In this document: positions 34,374 to 45,723 of the stretch, piece by piece
Numbering within the stretch: position 1 is the first letter of the stretch
Layout of the letters: each line of letters opens with the position of its first letter
Origin: Microlunatus lacustris
GTDB lineage: Bacteria > Actinomycetota > Actinomycetes > Propionibacteriales > Propionibacteriaceae
Direction: 5' to 3'
Length of the DNA stretch: 64,000 nt
Assembly: GCA_039527025.1 (NCBI GenBank)
Contig: BAAAJN010000016.1
Span: forward strand, 1 to 64,000
Notes under the pieces: generated by a model
What the model was told of the DNA's origin: nothing
The model's input: only the letters and a program-made list of their open reading frames with translations
The model's database searches: none
Translations under genes and position numbers: made by a program

Positions 34374-34753
34374 TACGCTGGCCCCGACGGTCGACGCCAC
34401 CGCGTCCCGCCCGTCGCCCCCGGTGTGCTCAGCACCACATCACCGCCGACGACGCGAAGATGCGTCGTCCTGCAGCCGATCACAGCGGCTCTCGGCGGGC
34501 CTGCGCCTGTCCGGCCGGAAGAATCCGGCCGGCTGTCCGGGCGCCACCACCGAGCACGGCGCCGAGCGCAACTTCTCAGGCCGCTGGGGGCGAACAGTTT
34601 GGGTTAGCCTTTCCGCACCGCTGGGCCAGTGTCGTCCCCAGAAGTCCTAGTGGACAGGCCCCTCCACGCACCTGGGGGCGCGCCGATGCCGCATTGCCAG
34701 ATCCTGTGAACGAGCTCTGCCTCTCTCACCGGCTTCGACGACGGGAGTCCAAG
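34374..34753 (+). promoter_or_regulatory. gltB promoter and about 370-base structured leader
   Basis: TACGCT at 34374-34379 (in GACTACGCTGG) resembles a -10 box, which would give an untranslated leader of roughly 370 bases before the gltB ATG. Two tight hairpins lie inside: GACGACGC/GCGTCGTC with a 6-base loop (34448-34469) and CCGGCCGG/CCGGCCGG with a 6-base loop (34511-34532). A second -10-like TAGCCT occurs at 34605-34610. No convincing ORF is present and no known riboswitch class was recognised. The hairpins may terminate the upstream lgt transcript instead. Confidence 0.45.
34599..34617 (+). promoter_or_regulatory. possible DtxR/IdeR-type iron box before gltB
   Basis: TTGGGTTAGCCTTTCCGCA agrees with the DtxR/IdeR consensus at 14 of 19 positions, with the left half strong and the right half weak. 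It overlaps a -10-like TAGCCT. GltBD is an iron-sulfur flavoenzyme, so iron control would be sensible, but the match is only suggestive. Confidence 0.3.
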
Positions 34754-39313
<4,560 letters not shown>

Positions 39314-39357
39314 GTTCGTCGTACGGGTCCGTCCGCTCTCGTCCGTGGTGGTCGGGT

Positions 39358-39468
39358 GCGCGGCACTGCGGCCCTTCCGGGTCCGGGGCAACCATCCGCT
39401 CCTCGCAAGCTCGGAGCTCCCGCCAGGCCCATCCACGCCCCGGACCCGGAACGGCCTCCGTGCCGCTC
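39358..39468 (+). repeat. large imperfect hairpin between gltB and gltD
   Basis: Arms 39358-39389 and 39437-39468 pair at about 28 of 32 positions, including CTTCCGGGTCCGGGGC-type core pairing (39371-39389 with 39437-39455, one mismatch). The 47-base loop contains another small stem (GCTCC/GGAGC). It occupies the middle of the 218-base gap and ends about 60 bases before the gltD start. Partial termination, RNA processing or stabilisation are the natural possibilities. Confidence 0.75.
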
Positions 39469-39531
39469 GTGCCTTGGTGGGCGCGGCCCTTCCCGGCTCT
39501 CCTCTCCAGTCTTCTCAGAAGGGTTACGACC

Positions 39532-40998
39532 ATGGCTGACCCCCGCGGGTTCCTCAGCACGCCGCGCAAGGTCGCCGAGCGGCGGCCGGTGGCCGAGCGC
39601 GTGCGCGACTGGAACGAGGTCTACCCCGGGACGCCGGGGCGGGCGCTGCTGCCGATCATCTCCGAGCAGGCGGGGCGCTGCATGGACTGCGGCATCCCGT
39701 TCTGCCACACCGGCTGCCCGCTGGGGAACCTGATCCCGGAGTGGAACGACCTGGTCTGGCGCAGCGACTGGGACGAGGCGCTGGAGCGGCTGCACGCGAC
39801 GAACAACTTCCCCGAGTTCACCGGGCGGCTGTGCCCGGCGCCGTGCGAGACGGCCTGCGTCGTGGGGATCAACCGGGACCCGGTGACCATCAAGAACGTC
39901 GAGGTCACCATCATCGACAAGGCCTGGGACGAGCACCGCGTGCTGCCCCAGCCGCCGGAGTGGCACACGGGGCGCACCGTGGCCGTCATCGGCTCCGGCC
40001 CGTCGGGGCTCGCGGCCGCCCAGCAGCTGACCCGGGCCGGGCACACCGTCGCGGTGTTCGAGCGGGCGGAGGAGCCGGGCGGGCTGATGCGCTTCGGCAT
40101 CCCCGAGTTCAAGATGGAGAAGTACGTCCTCGACCGGCGCATCCAGCAGATGAAGGACGAGGGCACGAACTTCCGCTGCGGTGTCGAGGTCGGGGTGAAG
40201 ATCACCGGCCAGCAGCTGAAGGAGCGCTACGACGCCGTGGTGCTGGCCGTCGGCTCCACCATCGCGCGCGACCTCCCGGTGCCCGGCCGCGAGCTGGACG
40301 GCATCCACCAGGCGATGGAGTTCCTGCCGCACGCCAACCGGTACGCCCGCGGCAAGATCGAGCAACCGCCGATCTCGGCCGCCGGCAAGCACGTGGTGAT
40401 CATCGGCGGTGGCGACACCGGCGCCGACTGCCTGGGCACCGCGATCCGGCAGGGTGCCGCGTCCATCCGGCAGCTGGAGATCATGCCCACCCCGCCGGAG
40501 GAGCGGCCGGCCCACCAGCCCTGGCCGACCTACCCGATGACCTACCGGGTCTCCTCGGCCCACGAGGAGGCGGGGGAGCGGATCTACTCGGTCTCCACCT
40601 CGCGCTTCAACGGCGACGACGACGGCAAGGTGACCTCGCTGACGCTGTCCGAGGTCCGCTTCGAGGGCGGCAAGCTCGTGCCCGTCGACGGCACCGAGCA
40701 GGAGATCCCGGCCGACCTGGTGCTGCTGGCCATGGGCTTCGTGGGTCCGGAGAAGGACTCGGTGATCTCGCAGCTGGGCGTGAGCCTGGACGAGCGCGGC
40801 AACGTCAAGCGGGACGACAACTACGCCACCGATGTCCCTGGTGTCTTCGTGGCCGGCGACGCCGGCCGTGGCCAGTCGCTGATCGTCTGGGCCATCGCGG
40901 AGGGCCGGGCCTGCGCGGCCGGGGTGGACGAGTACCTGTCCGGCTCCACCAAGCTGCCCAAGCCGATCCCGCCGACGGCCCGGCAGATGATGGTCTGA
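39532..40998 (+). CDS. gltD: glutamate synthase (NADPH) small subunit
   Basis: A 488-residue beta subunit that feeds electrons from NADPH through FAD and 4Fe-4S clusters to GltB. Cluster cysteines are in GRCMDCGIPFCHTGCPLGN and RLCPAPCETACV. The FAD dinucleotide motif is VAVIGSGPSGLAAAQQL and the NADPH motif is VVIIGGGDTGADCLGTA, followed by VFVAGDAGRGQSLIVWAI at the FAD domain end. ATG 39532 has AGAAGGG 8 bases upstream and gives the canonical MADPRGFL start; the longer upstream reading is non-coding. A perfect palindrome follows the gene. Confidence 0.97.
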   Translation: MADPRGFLSTPRKVAERRPVAERVRDWNEVYPGTPGRALLPIISEQAGRCMDCGIPFCHTGCPLGNLIPEWNDLVWRSDWDEALERLHATNNFPEFTGRLCPAPCETACVVGINRDPVTIKNVEVTIIDKAWDEHRVLPQPPEWHTGRTVAVIGSGPSGLAAAQQLTRAGHTVAVFERAEEPGGLMRFGIPEFKMEKYVLDRRIQQMKDEGTNFRCGVEVGVKITGQQLKERYDAVVLAVGSTIARDLPVPGRELDGIHQAMEFLPHANRYARGKIEQPPISAAGKHVVIIGGGDTGADCLGTAIRQGAASIRQLEIMPTPPEERPAHQPWPTYPMTYRVSSAHEEAGERIYSVSTSRFNGDDDGKVTSLTLSEVRFEGGKLVPVDGTEQEIPADLVLLAMGFVGPEKDSVISQLGVSLDERGNVKRDDNYATDVPGVFVAGDAGRGQSLIVWAIAEGRACAAGVDEYLSGSTKLPKPIPPTARQMMV

Positions 40999-41010
40999 GC
41001 CCAACCGTGC

Positions 41011-41045
41011 CCTGAGCCTGTCGAAGGGCCTTCGACAGGCTCAGG
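41011..41045. repeat. perfect 35-base REP-like palindrome, likely bidirectional terminator
   Basis: CCTGAGCCTGTCGAAGG (41011-41027), one central G and its exact complement (41029-41045) make a 17-base-pair stem. It sits between convergent genes, so it can terminate both transcripts. Its arms recur inside gatA, gatB and nirB, so this is the reference copy of the window's REP-like family. Confidence 0.85.
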
Positions 41046-41057
41046 CCGCGGCGTGGC

Positions 41058-41789
41058 TCAGGTGAAGAGCCCGCGGTGCTGCTCCACCCAGCGGATCGAG
41101 GCCTCGACCTCGGCCGGGTGGCCGGCCGCCACCCAGGTGGCCTGCGGCTCGACGCCGGCGGCAGCCAGCCCGCGCTCCAGGTCGAGCGTCCGGTGCATGT
41201 TCTCGAGGACGAGGTCCACCATGCCGTCCGGCTCGGTGCCGTAGGCGGCGCAGAACACGCGGATCCGGGCACCGCGGTCCGGCGGGGTGGGGAAGGCGTG
41301 CCAGCGGACGGCCTCGTCGTCGGGCCGGAACGGCGCGAACCACTGCAGCGCGTAGGCCACGTCGTGCCGCCGGGGGCCCGGGTGGCAGAGGTCCCAGTCG
41401 AACAGGCCGGTGGCCCGGCCGCCGACCCACGTCATGTTCCAGGGGCCGGGGTCGCCGTGGCAGAGGACCTCGGCCGGCTGCCGAGCCGGCTGGGCCCACC
41501 CGGTACCGGCGGGCCAGGCCCAGCCCGCGGTGGCGTCGTGCAGCCGCCGCAGCAGCCGGGCCGCGGAGACGAGGCCGGCTCTGGCCACCTGGTGGGGCCA
41601 GCAGTCGGCCCCCGCCTCCCCGGGCAGGAAGGAGAGCAGCTCGCCGTCCTCGTCCAGGGCCAGCGGGGCCGGCACCGCGGTGATCCCGGCGGCCTGCATC
41701 CGCGCCAGGGCCGCGTGCACCGCCGGCGTCCAGGACTGCCGGGGTCGCCGCACCCCGGCCGGGCCGACCTCGACGCGCGGGTCGCTCAC
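41058..41789 (-). CDS. APH-type phosphotransferase (aminoglycoside phosphotransferase fold)
   Basis: A 243-residue small-molecule kinase of the APH/choline kinase fold. The catalytic loop is VLCHGDPGPWNMTWVG (HGDxxxxN) and the metal-binding motif is GLFDWDLCHPGPR. The N terminus is short and lacks a clear ATP-binding glycine-rich loop, starting SDPRVEVGPAGVRRPRQSW. The N-terminal pattern (VRRPxxSWTPAVHAALxxM) closely resembles that of the other phosphotransferase at 53166-53933, so the two are paralogues. GTG 41789 lies 4 bases after the methyltransferase stop. Antibiotic resistance should not be inferred; the substrate is unknown. Confidence 0.85.
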   Translation of the reverse strand: MSDPRVEVGPAGVRRPRQSWTPAVHAALARMQAAGITAVPAPLALDEDGELLSFLPGEAGADCWPHQVARAGLVSAARLLRRLHDATAGWAWPAGTGWAQPARQPAEVLCHGDPGPWNMTWVGGRATGLFDWDLCHPGPRRHDVAYALQWFAPFRPDDEAVRWHAFPTPPDRGARIRVFCAAYGTEPDGMVDLVLENMHRTLDLERGLAAAGVEPQATWVAAGHPAEVEASIRWVEQHRGLFT

Positions 41790-41793
41790 CGGA

Positions 41794-42543
41794 TCAGCCG
41801 CGGCCGGCGAGCAGCGTGAAGGTGTTCGGCAGCCGCCCGTCCCAGGCCGCGGCGTCGACACCGCCGGGTCGCCAGAACGGGTCGGGGTGCTCGACCAACC
41901 GCAGCACGGCCAGGCCGGCGGCGACCAGCGCGGTGACCAGCTCGCCCAGCGTCCACTGCCACTCCACCGCCCCACCGGCCGGGAAGCTGTCGTTGACGTG
42001 GGAGCGGGCGAAGTAGCTGCGGTCGCCCCGGACCCGCGCCTCGTCGGCGTCCCAGGGCCACAGGGGCACGAGCGGATGGCTCTCGTGCACCACCAGGTGC
42101 CCGCCCGGCCGCAGCAGCCGGGCGACCTCCCGGGCCCAGGCGTCGAGGTCGGGCATCCAGATCAGCGCGCCCTTGCCGGTGTACACCAGCTGGGTGCAGC
42201 CCGACCGCAGCGGCACCCGCGGCACCTCGGCGACCAGGTAGTGGCTCGGCGAGCCGAGCAGCTCGGCCCGGCGCTGCGCTGCTCCCGCGGCCACCGTGCT
42301 GTAGTCCACCCCGACGACGCCGCGCGCCCCGTGCCGGACCAGGTCGAGGTCGTCCAGGCCGTGGCCGCTCTGCAGGTGCACGACCAGGGGCGCGGCCAGC
42401 AGCAGCGGGGCGAGGACGGCCAGCTCGGCGGCCACCAGCGAGCCACCCCGGCGCCCCTCCTCCAAGAGCTCGTCGAACTCGCGCACGTGCTTGACCGACG
42501 CCGTCTCCCAGACGGCCCGGTTGGCGTCCACCGTCGGGTCCAC
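41794..42543 (-). CDS. class I SAM-dependent methyltransferase
   Basis: About 249 residues with a Rossmann-like SAM domain. The glycine-rich motif I is degenerate but recognisable (PLVVHLQSGHGLDDLDLVRHG), followed by VVGVDYS, CTQLVYTGKGALIWMPD and LLRPGGHLVVHESHP. The DYS acidic loop and the 'ArLLRPGGxLvvhE' segment are typical of the Methyltransf_11/25 group. It is upstream of and cotranscribed with the APH-like gene (4-base gap). The start is uncertain: GTG 42543 is used, with an in-frame ATG at 42597 as an alternative. Target molecule unknown. Confidence 0.82.
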   Translation of the reverse strand: MDPTVDANRAVWETASVKHVREFDELLEEGRRGGSLVAAELAVLAPLLLAAPLVVHLQSGHGLDDLDLVRHGARGVVGVDYSTVAAGAAQRRAELLGSPSHYLVAEVPRVPLRSGCTQLVYTGKGALIWMPDLDAWAREVARLLRPGGHLVVHESHPLVPLWPWDADEARVRGDRSYFARSHVNDSFPAGGAVEWQWTLGELVTALVAAGLAVLRLVEHPDPFWRPGGVDAAAWDGRLPNTFTLLAGRG

Positions 42544-42676
42544 CCCCCGACCCTGACGGGTCAGGCCGCCGACAGCAAGCGTGTTCCCGCGCGTCACCTC
42601 GCCGGTCTGGACCCGTCACCGTTGTCCGGGCACACTGAGGTCCGACCAACCCCCAAGCCCCCAGAAGGGTTCCGCC

Positions 42677-44380
42677 ATGCCCCTCGCCGCCCGCGCCGCC
42701 CGCCGGATCGGTGCCCTGTCGACCGCCGCCGCTGTGGCGCTGTCGATCACCGTCCCGGCCGCCGACGCCGCCCCGCGCAACTCCGCCCAGAAGCCGAAGA
42801 CCGTCGCCGTCCGGGTGATGAGCTTCAACGACCTGCACGGCAACATCGAGAACCCCTCCGGCTCCTCGGCCCGCGTCCAGCTCGGCGGCGGGAAGACGGC
42901 GGAGAACACCGGTGGCGCGGCCTACCTGGCCCGGCACGTCAAGCTGCTCCGCAAGGGCCACCCCCACAACATCCTGCTCAACACCGGTGACAGCATCGGC
43001 GCTTCGCCGCTGGCCTCGGCCCTCTTCCACGACGAGCCCACCGTGGAGGTCCTGAACGCGATGGGCGTCGAGGCCTCCGTCGTCGGCAACCACGAGTTCG
43101 ACGAGGGCCTGGCCGAGCTGCGCCGCATCGAGCACGGCGGCTGCCACGCAGACGACGGCTGCCAGTTCCGCACCTCCTACGAGGGCACCGACTTCCCGTT
43201 CCTCGGCGCCAACGTCACCTTCGAGAGCGGCAAGGCCGCCTTCCAGCCCTTCAGCATCCAGAAGCAGGGCGGGGTGAAGGTCGGCGTCATCGGCGTCACG
43301 CTGCAGGACCTGCCCGACGTGGTCACCCCGGCGGCGGTCGCCGGCCTCGAGTTCACCGACGAGGTCGCCGCCATCAACCGCACCTCCAAGCTGCTGCAGA
43401 GGATGGGCGTCAAGGCGCAGGTGGTGCTGATGCACCAGGGCGACGAGACCACCGGCACCGGCAGCCCCAACTCCTGCGACCTCGGCGAGGAGCGGCTGGC
43501 CTACCGCATCGCCAGCGAGGCCAGCGCCCAGGTGGACGCGTTCTTCGCCGGGCACACCCACCAGGCCGAGAACTGCACGGTCACCGACCCCGCCGGGAAC
43601 CCCCGGCCGCTCATCCAGGGCCTCTCGTTCGGCCGGCTGGTCTCGGTCGTCGACCTCGCCGTCAGCACCCGCACCCAGGACGTCGTCCGCGCCCGCACGA
43701 TGGCCTCGAACGTCGTCGTCACCCGCAGCGTGCGGCCCGACGCCGAGGTCCAGGCCATCGTCGACCGCGCCGTCGAGGCGGCCGCCCCGCTGGCCAACCG
43801 GCCGATCGGGAGCACCACCGCCGCGCTCCTCGGCCGTGGCAGCAGCGCGCCGGAGAAGCCGCTGGGCGACGTCATCGCCGACGCCCAGCTCGCCGCGACC
43901 ACCGGGAACGGCGCCCAGGTCGCCATCACCAACCCGGGCGGCATCCGGGCAGACCTCGACGCCGGCCCCGTGACCTACGGCGAGGCGTTCGCGGTGCAGC
44001 CGTTCGCGAACATCCTGCAGACCATCACCCTGACCGGCGCCCAGCTCGAAGCCGTGCTGGAGCAGCAGCAGAAGACCGCCGACGTGCAGCCGACCTGGCT
44101 GCAGGTGTCCTCGACCCTGAACTACACCTGGACCACCTCGGCGGCCCCGGGGTCCAAGGTCTCCGACATCACCATCGGCGGCCAGCCGGTCGACCCGGCC
44201 GCGTCCTACCGGGTGACGGTGAACAACTTCCTCGCTGCCGGCGGCGACGGGTTCAGCGTGTTCGCCGAGGGCACCGACCTGGCCGGCGGCCCGATCGACC
44301 TCGACGCCTTCGTCGCGTACCTGGAGGACAACCCGGACCTCGGCGTCCCGCCCGCCGACCGGATCACCGTCGTCCCCTGA
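42677..44380 (+). CDS. secreted 5'-nucleotidase/2',3'-cyclic phosphodiesterase family protein
   Basis: A 567-residue exported metallophosphatase, UshA/YfkN-like. A signal peptide (about 1-32, ending PAADAAPR) precedes the metallophosphatase domain. Metal ligands appear in VRVMSFNDLHGNIENP, NILLNTGDSIG, VVGNHEFDEG and VDAFFAGHTHQAENC. The C-terminal 5'-nucleotidase domain (about 360-567) carries KPLGDVIADAQLAAT, AITNPGGIRADL and a NNFLAAGGDGFSVF substrate-binding loop. AGAAGGG lies before ATG 42677. It likely scavenges phosphate and nucleosides outside the cell. No lipobox or sortase motif is seen, so it is predicted to be released or loosely associated. Confidence 0.93.
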   Translation: MPLAARAARRIGALSTAAAVALSITVPAADAAPRNSAQKPKTVAVRVMSFNDLHGNIENPSGSSARVQLGGGKTAENTGGAAYLARHVKLLRKGHPHNILLNTGDSIGASPLASALFHDEPTVEVLNAMGVEASVVGNHEFDEGLAELRRIEHGGCHADDGCQFRTSYEGTDFPFLGANVTFESGKAAFQPFSIQKQGGVKVGVIGVTLQDLPDVVTPAAVAGLEFTDEVAAINRTSKLLQRMGVKAQVVLMHQGDETTGTGSPNSCDLGEERLAYRIASEASAQVDAFFAGHTHQAENCTVTDPAGNPRPLIQGLSFGRLVSVVDLAVSTRTQDVVRARTMASNVVVTRSVRPDAEVQAIVDRAVEAAAPLANRPIGSTTAALLGRGSSAPEKPLGDVIADAQLAATTGNGAQVAITNPGGIRADLDAGPVTYGEAFAVQPFANILQTITLTGAQLEAVLEQQQKTADVQPTWLQVSSTLNYTWTTSAAPGSKVSDITIGGQPVDPAASYRVTVNNFLAAGGDGFSVFAEGTDLAGGPIDLDAFVAYLEDNPDLGVPPADRITVVP

Positions 44381-44406
44381 CCCCGGACGAGCGCGGCTGA
44401 CCGACA

Positions 44407-44453
44407 GCGCGCCCCGGCAGCAGGCTCCGGCCTGAGGACCTGCTGGGGCGCGC
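44407..44453. terminator. hairpin terminator between convergent nucleotidase and LacI genes
   Basis: Left arm 44407-44424 (GCGCGCCCCGGCAGCAGG) pairs with 44439-44453 with a small bulge and a 14-base loop. It can serve both converging genes. Confidence 0.65.
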
Positions 44454-44483
44454 CGTCGTCCCGGCCGCCGGATCAGCGGTGGG

Positions 44484-45548
44484 TCACGCCCGGGGGCGCC
44501 CGGTGGAACGCCGGACGACGAGCTCGACCTCGAGGTCGACCCGGGGCGGCGCCGCCACCTGGTCCGGCGAGCTGCCCAGCAGGTCGATCAGCGCGACGCC
44601 GGCCTGGATGCCCTGCTCGTGCGCGTGCTGGCTGATCGTGGTCAGGTCCCACAGCCGCGCCATCGGGTGGTCGTCGAAGCCCATCACCGAGACGTCGTCA
44701 GGGCACCGCACGCCGGCGCGGCGCAGGGTGGCCAGGACGCCGAAGGCGAGCTCGTCGGTGTGGCAGAAGATGGCCGTCGGCAGCGGCTCGCCCGCCGCGA
44801 GCAGACGAGCGGTCGCCTCCTCCCCGCGCTCGGGGGTCGCGTCGCCGGCGAGCAGGACGACGGGCTCGGGCAGGCCGGCGTGGCGGGCCCCGTCGAGGAA
44901 GCCCAGGGTGCGCTGCTCCCACATGACGACGTCGCTCTTGCCCGGGGCACGCCCCTCCAGGACCACGATCGAGCGGTGACCCAGCTGCGCCAGGTGGTCG
45001 GCGGCGAGCCGGCACCCGCCCCGGTTGTCGATCGTCAGCCCGGGGACCGTGCCGAAGGTCGGGTCGCCGGTCGACAGCGGGTTGCCCAGCCACATCATGC
45101 TGGCGAACAGCAGGGCCTCCCACCCCCGGCTGGAGGAGAACTCCCGGAACAGCCGTCGGAAGCCCGCCGGGTCGAGGTTGATGAAGTCGGGGTCGAGGTC
45201 CAGGTTGATCAGCTCCACCCGGAAGCTGGCGGGGATCAGCACCTCGCTGGCCCCCGCCGCCACCTCGCTGAAGTACCACGAGCGCAGCGTCGGCAGCAGG
45301 ATGCCGACCGTGCGGGTCTGGCCCGTGGACAGGGCGATGGCGATGTGCGAGGCCGAGTAGTCGAGGCTCTCGGCGGCGGCCATGATCCGGGCCCGGGTGC
45401 CGGCGCCCACCCCGGGCATGCCGCGGAGGGCCCGGGAGGCCGTGCCCTTGTTGACCCCGGCTTCCCGCGCCACGTCGGCGAGGGTCACCCGGCTCCCACC
45501 GGGCGGTCGGGTGGCCAGCAACCACGGCTGGCTCGAAGGGGCGGGCAC
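44484..45548 (-). CDS. LacI-family transcriptional regulator
   Basis: A 354-residue repressor. The helix-turn-helix and hinge occupy residues about 21-75 (VTLADVAREAGVNKGTASRALRG, then ESLDYSASHIAIALSTGQTRT). The periplasmic-binding-protein-like effector domain follows (TVGILLPTLRSWYFSEVAAG, GWEALLFASMMWLGN, CPDDVSVMGFDDHPMARLW). The TVGILLP entry and VMGFDD motifs are classic. It likely senses a sugar. No sugar transport or catabolic genes lie adjacent, so the regulon is unknown; the GH43 enzyme 42 kb away is only a distant candidate. GTG 45548 is the start used. Confidence 0.92.
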   Translation of the reverse strand: MPAPSSQPWLLATRPPGGSRVTLADVAREAGVNKGTASRALRGMPGVGAGTRARIMAAAESLDYSASHIAIALSTGQTRTVGILLPTLRSWYFSEVAAGASEVLIPASFRVELINLDLDPDFINLDPAGFRRLFREFSSSRGWEALLFASMMWLGNPLSTGDPTFGTVPGLTIDNRGGCRLAADHLAQLGHRSIVVLEGRAPGKSDVVMWEQRTLGFLDGARHAGLPEPVVLLAGDATPERGEEATARLLAAGEPLPTAIFCHTDELAFGVLATLRRAGVRCPDDVSVMGFDDHPMARLWDLTTISQHAHEQGIQAGVALIDLLGSSPDQVAAPPRVDLEVELVVRRSTGRPRA

Positions 45549-45666
45549 ATCTCGAACTATAGGAAGAACCGATCGGGTCCGGTAAGCGGTCTTCCGGGAG
45601 ATTCCGTGCGGCTCGGCCGGCCGCGCCGACGGCGGGGCGCAGACGGAGGCACGCGCCGGAGTGCGG

Positions 45667-45704
45667 AGCGCCAGACCCCGACCGGTCGGCCGGGGTCTGG
45701 CGCT
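45667..45704 (-). terminator. hairpin terminator downstream of the secreted EEP gene
   Basis: AGCGCCAGACCCCG (45667-45680) pairs perfectly with 45691-45704 over a 10-base loop. It begins 20 bases beyond the stop of the minus-strand gene at 45724. Confidence 0.8.
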
Positions 45705-45723
45705 GTGCGGAGGTCGGGCGCGG

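Noticed and set aside
34423..34650. Short plus-strand frame in the gltB leader (MCSAPHHRR...)
   Set aside because: No ribosome binding site, Arg/Ser-rich composition and hairpins within it; it looks like leader RNA, not a gene or an attenuator peptide.
41058..41789. Aminoglycoside resistance gene
   Set aside because: The fold is APH-like but the N-terminal nucleotide loop is degenerate and no resistance-specific motif is visible; only a generic phosphotransferase call is supported.
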